A stretch of DNA of 64,000 nucleotides, taken from NCBI GenBank assembly GCA_015501595.1, contig JADNRX010000201.1, positions 1-64,000 of the forward strand. The letters run 5' to 3'. The translations under genes and the position numbers were made by a program. The stretch is from Hymenopellis radicata (taxonomy: Eukaryota; Basidiomycota; Agaricomycetes; Agaricales; Physalacriaceae). Under the pieces are notes generated by a model, which saw nothing but the letters and a program-made list of their open reading frames with translations, was not told the origin of the DNA and did not search any database. This document shows positions 58,352 to 64,000 of the stretch, in pieces. The stretch's first letter is position 1. Every line of letters starts with the position of its first letter.

Positions 58352-59827
58352 TCACAGACTATGTGCTACCAACCACCAAACGGATTTTCGAGGTACACGT
58401 GTCCCTCCAACACGCAGCCATCGTCGCCTCCAACTCCAATGGCGCAGCAAGACGTAGCGATCTGAATGACCCGTGCGGCTCGACGCGCGAGAGGACCATC
58501 CCAAGAAGGGCTTTGTGGTCGCGGGAGATACACGGCAATCAAGATGTCGCAAACGCGGTAGAAACGGAGCTGCACCAGGATTCATGGGGACGGTAAGCTT
58601 CGAAATGAGTAGAGTGGGAATGAAACTGTCCTCCAGACAGAGATCTTCAACCAACGCAGTGTCTGAGAGGAAAGTGACAAGAGCTTCTGCTTCACTTGGC
58701 CGCCGGTAGTCAATTGCATAACCGCCGATGGTTAACTGCCGGCAGCCCCCGCCATCTTCCCTCCATTGCGTCCCGGGTAAACGAAACGTTGCATCAAAAT
58801 ACAATTTAAGATGCTGCAGTTCAGGAAATACCATATGCGAGTGTACATCTGCGATGCACTCGTCGGGCCCCTCAGTATCTTGGTGCAACCTCAACAATGT
58901 TGTGGATGGGAAACAGATGCGAAACGCCGCCGGAAGACCCTTCCATGCCATCCCATCGCCAGAGTGAAAACACAGCAGCAACCTCTCAAGGTTTTGGGCT
59001 GTGCGCATGTCCACCAAAAAGGTCGGTCGGAGAGTGCCATATGTTGAGAGTGTTTTTAACTGAAAGAGAGGAAGAATAGTCCCGGCGTTCCACAGACTCG
59101 CCTCGACATGTGCGGTGTGCAAATTTTTGGCCGTCTTTAGCAGTCCGCCCATGCTAATAGTAACGGTCTGCTCGTGTAAATCAGGCGGTAGGCAATTCTC
59201 GAGCCAAATTTCCTCCAAAATATCCAAAGAACATGCTGGATCGGACGCTAGTGTGACATGCGTCTTCAGCGGAATGTCTAGAACAAGCCTCTTCCAGCGA
59301 CGCACGGTGGAGAAGAGCACTGGAAACGTTGTGTTCTTACGGAGTTGGTCATTCAATGATGCCTTGTCGAACGAATGTACTTACCATATTCCAAGGGCAC
59401 CGTAAAAGAACAGAGAGATGTCGTGTCCTGCAACGGTAGAGCTGCAGACGCAGGGCTTTGCCATCAAAGACGGTCCGAAGCTTCGACTTCAGAATGTAGC
59501 CTCTGAGATCGATAATGATTGTCGACCACATATCCGAGGTGGTAACCGCGATCGCTCTCCAAGACCTGGAGACTTGGGAAATCCACCAAGGTGACTGGCG
59601 TAGTCTCTGCAATGTAGAATGTTCCGCAGTGCGAATTTCGGTCCAATCGCTACACGCGTAAACGAAGATTTCACGTAGAATGTCATCTGGCGTGTCGTTG
59701 ATAGGATGCTATGGCACGTAGAATCAGGTATGGCGGTATGAATTGGTAAAGCATTGCCCTTACGGGACCCATCCTGGACAGCAAGCGCACGCTCCTCATG
59801 ACGGCAAGAGGCAAGTACTTTCGGCAA
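58352..59827 (-). CDS. F-box/LRR-like protein, second copy type
   Basis: The F-box is encoded near 59700-59500: an exon after a catag acceptor reads HPINDTPDDILREIFVYACSD and continues to WWISQVSRSWRAIAVTTSDM. After an intron near 59370 the long frame begins NDQLRKNTTFPVLF and carries LRR-like segments (LPLFQLKTLSTYG, FLPRLRHLDCRVS). A one-base slip near 58510, in a GGG run, probably hides the native C-terminus (VLSRVEPHGSFRSLRLAAPL). The start codon is uncertain; 59827 is the first candidate. Likely another SCF adaptor. Confidence 0.6.
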
Positions 59828-60166
59828 TCAAAATGTGCTGACAATTACTCATTGGTCACCTTTTTGATGTCACTCGCCACACGGTGAAGCCTTCTTAATG
59901 GGAACATTGTTCGGTAAACATGCTTGTTTCGACTCAGTATCTACGCTCACGAACCTACGCGTGGAGAATGGTTCACGGCCCCGCAGATACCGGCGGGCAT
60001 GATGACAGCTGGAAGCTACTTACTTCCTAACAGACCTCCGAGTCGGAGGGCATACACAAGTTACAGAACGCCAATGACACAGTGACACAGACGAGTAGAC
60101 AACCCGCCCCATGACGTAGATTTGCTTCTTTCTTTGAAATTCACTTCGCCGTAGTCGCCACCGGAG

Positions 60167-60425
60167 TACTGTACTCTTTCGACCGCATTTTCATATAACG
60201 CGTCACGCGGGTCTGTGAAGCGAAGATCCAGGTACAGCATAACGCATCACGGACCCCAAAACTTGTTAGTGCTCGCTTAAATAGGCAATTTTTTCGCTCC
60301 GGCTGGCGCCGGAGCCTCCATATATAGTAATTCATGTGATTGTTGTGCCTAATGAAGATGTTCGCTACATCTTCACAACCATAACGTGTCACAGGCCGTG
60401 AAGATACGGTCGAAAGAGTACAGTA
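60167..60425. mobile_element. TA-flanked MITE, copy C (259 bp)
   Basis: TA, then CTGTACTCTTTCGACC, ending with the exact inverse and TA. Same length as copy A. The central hairpin (60296-60315) again has an 8-bp stem and 4-nt loop but a different stem sequence. Confidence 0.85.
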
Positions 60426-60556
60426 GACATTACCGTCCGACCTCGTAAAACGTTCTGCGCCACGTCCCAAAGGAGGAAAACATCATGTTATTACCAGGCG
60501 GTGATGGTCCTACAGGCAAACCAACCAATCGAGGCGTCGGAAAAGCATGAAAGAAA

Positions 60557-61317
60557 TCACAAAATGGAAACGAGAACATAAACCGCGACTGCACCCGCGG
60601 CACACCTAATCACCGCAAGCACCCAGTTGCTCGCAGTGAAAGCATTGTAGCTCATGCCTGTTGATTGAAGACATGAAAATACGGAATAAGCGGGCGTGTG
60701 CCCCCCGTAGCAGAAACTTTGCCAGAGCGCCGCGGGAGATCCTGCGTAAACGAGCGTCAGTACTAGAGCGCAACTCATATGGCAAAGAATGCAACCTCCG
60801 ACGATACCCGCCACACCGAATCCAAGGATAGTGAGCACTATAAAGAAAAATCCGTGCAGCAAAACAAGCGGCACCATGAAGATCCAAGGGCCCAGGAAGA
60901 CCATTGTCGATATAGCGAGCGTGAGGTATGGATTAACAAGCACTAAGAAACACTCGTGAGCATCGAAATATGTCGTGTTGGAGAGGAACGGCCTCACGTA
61001 GGGCGTCAAGAGGCAAAACCACTGGAAAAGGTATTTAGTTGAAAGGCACATGCTTGGGATACGAGCACTAGACATACCATGAGCAGAAAGCCAGTCCTTG
61101 ATGGTTTCGAACCGAAGAACAATGGCATTCTCTATAAAACACAGTCGTCAGCGTCGTCGCATTCAAAGTACTGTAAAGCCTCACTACAAGCAATGAACAC
61201 ATTCCGGATCCATTCCCAAACGGGGTTCACGGGGTCTACCGCAAGACGCACATCATCAGAGGCTCTGAATGTCGTTGCGCCGGGGAGGTGGTCAATGTAC
61301 ATCGTGGTTCGGTCCAA
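60557..61317 (-). CDS. IFI6/IFI27-like multi-pass membrane protein
   Basis: A small hydrophobic protein of the interferon-inducible 6-16 (IFI6/IFI27/ISG12) family, which occurs in fungi with unknown role. Helices: PYLTLAISTMVFLGPWIFMV, LHGFFFIVLTILGFGVAG, then, across a 51-nt intron near 60744-60794, GFGVAGIVGGSPAALWQSFC. This matches the family pattern, as do the GGHTPAYSVFSCLQSTGMS segment and a last helix NWVLAVIRCAAGAVAVYV. An upstream exon (start 61317, MDRTTMYIDHLPGATTF) and one with VLRFETIKDWLSAHG probably form the N-terminus; the junction between them is not resolved. Likely in an internal membrane such as mitochondria or ER (inference). Confidence 0.65.
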
Positions 61318-61525
61318 GAGTGGCGAGCGTCAACGCCAACGAGGCAATGGCATGTCCGGATAACGCCGGCGGAGGTTAAATTGATTGATCTATCGGCAGA
61401 GACTATTGTCAGATTCTTTTACACGAACGCGTTCCTCTAATCGTTCTCTTCTACCTTTCGTGTCTAGAGAGATCTCGTTGCAAGAAAACTTCAAGCCTAG
61501 AACGTACTGTACGTATGTGGTACAA

Positions 61526-61596
61526 GCATTAATGGGGTAGTGGTAACCTGGGTCGTTGCCATCGACCCGCCGGGGGTTCGATTCCCCCTTAATGCA
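61526..61596 (+). tRNA. tRNA-Gly (GCC)
   Basis: A 71-nt cloverleaf without intron. Acceptor GCATTAA pairs with TTAATGC and the anticodon stem GGTCG with CGACC. The loop TTGCCAT gives anticodon GCC. The T arm is GGGGG-TTCGATT-CCCCC. Confidence 0.95.
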
Positions 61597-61671
61597 ATAA
61601 TTATGATCCTGACAACGTTTCTAAATTTTTGCATCAACAAGGCAACTCTCAGTACACACCTGACAATGCTT

Positions 61672-62119
61672 TAGGGTTGCGCAGTATATTCCCCAAGGCG
61701 GTTAGTAAGCTCAGCGGAATATACCCTCATTTTAGGGTGTGTTAATAACGGTTACTAACCGTTAATAACCTCCACGTGATGCAATGTGGCGTATTTTCCC
61801 GGTCCGAGGCAAAATTTTCTTTTCAGGCCCTGAAAACCTCTCTAGTGGCTTCAAAATGGTCTAATTTGAGTTCTACTGATCTTCTTATGTATCTATGTGG
61901 TCCAGCAGCTCATTACCGGCCCTCTTGCCTGCAAATCACCCTCCCCTCACCGATCCCGCCCCGACACGCCCCGCGGGCTCACCTGACTACATCACGTGAT
62001 AGGTTAATAACCACCCAAAACTTACCTCTTGGCGGGGGTGTTAATAACCCGGTTATTAACCGTTATTAACCGGTTAAATATCGAACGGCGCGATATTCGA
62101 GGTATCCTGCGCAACCCTA
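61672..62119. mobile_element. hAT-type MITE (448 bp)
   Basis: Terminal inverted repeats TAGGGTTGCGCAG / CTGCGCAACCCTA are flanked by a perfect 8-bp target duplication CAATGCTT (61664-61671 and 62120-62127). The 8-bp duplication and the short TAGGG-type termini fit the hAT superfamily. The subterminal regions are packed with gttaataaccg repeats in both orientations and a cacgtgatg/catcacgtg inverted pair, likely transposase binding sites. No coding capacity. Confidence 0.9.
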
Positions 62120-62129
62120 CAATGCTTTA

Positions 62130-63060
62130 GGCCAGCGTGTCGAGCAATCATGTAGTACTATACTACTAGTAGTGGGACAGACGATGCTTGACGTGTGGAC
62201 GAGTTCTTCCCATCGTCAGATGGCCTTTGGTGATGTATAGATCTGGAACGCGCGGTGCGCTCTCTACGTCCAGTACGTACCGTACATGCTGCGTCCCAGC
62301 ATCGCCGGGCGCATCCATGCTCAGCTTCTTCGGCTACTCTACGGTCCCCTTTGATCTCAATCTCTTCATGCTTGACTGTTGATTTCTCCGTCCCCGTCGC
62401 TATCAAGTCGGTCAAGGCCGGCACACGCAGTGTCTTGATGCTCACTGCACTGCATTCCCGGCTTACCGAATGCGCCGATATTATCGTCGATAAGACATTT
62501 GTGTACTGATCTTCTTCGGAAATTTTGGTACTGCAGGTTGAATAGTCGGCGCCGCTTCCTATGAACAGCTAACTTGTTATGATATCTGTCGCTGCAAGCG
62601 GGATTCTCTCCAGAGATAGCACGATCTATTCTTAACGCACCCTTGTCTGTCATTTAGGCGCCATCGCGCGGACACTCTTCCTCCTCCTGGCTCATGGGCT
62701 AGCACTCCACTGAACTGTTTTCGTGCCACTTAGCTCTCTTTCATGAAGTATACGGCCAGCGTACCCGATATTAATTCAATTCACCGGCGCGACATCCGAT
62801 GAAGAGCCTCTGATTCTCCCGGCATCCAATCATCCATCGCGTATGATTGTTGACGACGTCGAGTCGTGACAGTTGTTGACCCGAGGGCCGTGATGATGGC
62901 GTCTGCTCTATTCTTGGCGTGTCGTATTTACAGGAACGTGTGGATCTCCTTAGTCCTACGGCGCTCTTGCTTTGTCCGAGTTCCTGTCTATTTCTGGCCA
63001 AATGATCTCAGTGAATTCGAATGACTCAAGTCTCGCACTATTCGCAGGGTTGCATCAGGA
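62130..63060. other. spacer without a clear gene
   Basis: No supportable exon found on either strand. Confidence 0.4.
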
Positions 63061-63075
63061 AAACAGCAAGTACGT

Positions 63076-63122
63076 CTTTTGAGTCTTTTTGGTCTTGCCG
63101 CAAGACCAAAAAGACCCAAAAG
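63076..63122. repeat. 22-bp-arm hairpin with three-base loop
   Basis: The arms at 63076-63097 and 63101-63122 pair at 21 of 22 positions around CCG. The right arm runs on into a short agactcaaa tandem repeat and another cttgccg. Confidence 0.75.
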
Positions 63123-63565
63123 ACTCAAAAGACTCAAAGTCTTGCCGAAGCCAGGTCAGGATTCTTGTCAGGACTTTTCCCATCTTTTGCAAGATAGTGC
63201 GAGTCTTCGACAAGACCACTTCACCCCGTCTTTTTTACCGTCTTGCCATATGTCTCAGCGGTCTTCTGACAATATACTCGTGCGATGAATTGGTATAAAT
63301 CGTTGTATTCAGTAGATACGAAAAGTAAAGGACAAGTACTACACTAGGCCATGACTAGATACACCTGTTATGCAGCACAGTCGGGACTCGGATACCGTTG
63401 CCTCCTTCTTGCAGCCAGGTGTCGGACAAGACAGCGCACCTTTTTCCAAAGTCGCGGCTCTTCGTCGTCGTCATTTCTGGGGGTCAAGGTCGGGCGTCAT
63501 TGCGCAAGAGGACGGCACTACGACGAGGACTTGATTCAAGGGCGTGAGACGAGAGCGGTGATGAG

Positions 63566-64000
63566 TCAATCTGGCGCACGATGAGAAACCGAAACGGGTG
63601 GAAAGGCAACCTCCTCGACGTACCGAAAAGCCACTCCAGCCGTTGTAACAGCAGAGCCGTCAACACCCGCCTCATTCACCATTGTTTCCGAAGGCGCCAG
63701 AGAGTCTGGGCACACAACTATATGATGGAGACTTAGAACGTGACATGCTTTAAGGAGAACAACCTACTGTAAACGAGACGCGTTGAAGGGCATCGCGCGC
63801 GGGGTCCGAGTCACCAAGGAGCCATAGAGTTACAAGCACTGCAACGACTGTAAATACACAACTCGGCAACAATCAATTGATACATACATACGCAATGACA
63901 TTCAACAAGCCATCGGAGACCAGTGTGAGTGACTGCAAATGGAAAGTTAGTACCTGCAAGCAAGAAAAATAAGACAGCGCACTAGGTTGTTGTCATCGTC
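63566..64000 (-). CDS. 3' exons of a membrane protein gene (5' end beyond window)
   Basis: Minus-strand exons joined by short introns read THTGLRWLVECHCV, then the hydrophobic FVAVLVTLWLLGDSDPARD and ALQRVSFT. The last exon holds LHHIVVCPDSLAPSETM, VAFRYVEEVAFPPVSVS and the stop at 63566. One transmembrane helix is visible. I do not recognise the family firmly, and the 5' part lies outside the window. Confidence 0.35.

Noticed and set aside
1..64000. CRISPR arrays, rRNA genes or full transposases
   Set aside because: None seen on either strand; all mobile elements found appear non-autonomous.

Overview
The window looks like nuclear DNA of a mushroom-forming basidiomycete (Agaricomycetes). 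Genes are cut by many short GT-AG introns of roughly 45-60 nt. The gene families are typical of that group: a lineage-expanded F-box family, fungal kinase-like proteins, MYND and F-box/LRR proteins, and a BBC1-like actin-patch protein. The tRNAs are eukaryotic. No bacterial operons, rRNA or CRISPR arrays are present.

Layout. 1-5 kb: a TA-flanked MITE, short tandem repeats and a minus-strand F-box paralog. 6.3-7.7 kb: a kinase-like gene. 8.0-8.7 kb: a WDR59-like relic. 10.8-12.3 kb: a MYND-finger gene. 12.5-14.9 kb: an intact-looking F-box paralog. 15.2-20.4 kb: another F-box paralog, split by a 2.6-kb element with 17-bp terminal inverted repeats that carries a truncated UBP14/USP5-type deubiquitinase. 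21.7-24.2 kb: F-box paralog. 24.6-25.8 kb: minus-strand gene of unknown function. 28.0-30.8 kb: F-box paralog with repeated F-box-start modules. 32-34.7 kb: an F-box relic and a paralog broken by two nested MITEs. 35 kb: tRNA-His with a tiny intron. 35.4-39.9 kb: BBC1-like gene. 41-43.8 kb: F-box paralog. 43.65-49.6 kb: a tandem duplication, each copy holding a single-pass membrane protein gene and the tail of the F-box gene. 50.1-52.4 kb: aldehyde dehydrogenase. 52.5-55.6 kb: epoxide hydrolase broken by a 1.9-kb element with 17-bp inverted repeats and GC-rich arrays. 56.4-59.8 kb: two F-box/LRR-type genes. 60.2-62.1 kb: a MITE, an IFI6/IFI27-like membrane gene, tRNA-Gly and a hAT-type MITE with an 8-bp target duplication. 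The right edge holds the last exons of a membrane protein gene.

Theme. The window is a nursery of one F-box family: seven recognisable members plus one relic. All members share a basic N-terminus, the F-box, cysteine pairs and a C-terminal CxxC...H...H finger. Each of the seven has an E-box-like site, GATCASSTGA on the coding strand, about 40-95 bp upstream of its start codon. Several members are broken by transposons. F-box proteins usually choose substrates for SCF ubiquitin ligases, so these genes probably encode divergent substrate adaptors; the targets cannot be read from sequence.

Caveat. Several genes, including the normally conserved BBC1-like gene, carry isolated 1-2 nt frame breaks, often in short homopolymers. 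Uncorrected assembly indels are a live explanation. I treat transposon-made breaks as firm and frameshift-only pseudogene calls as tentative.
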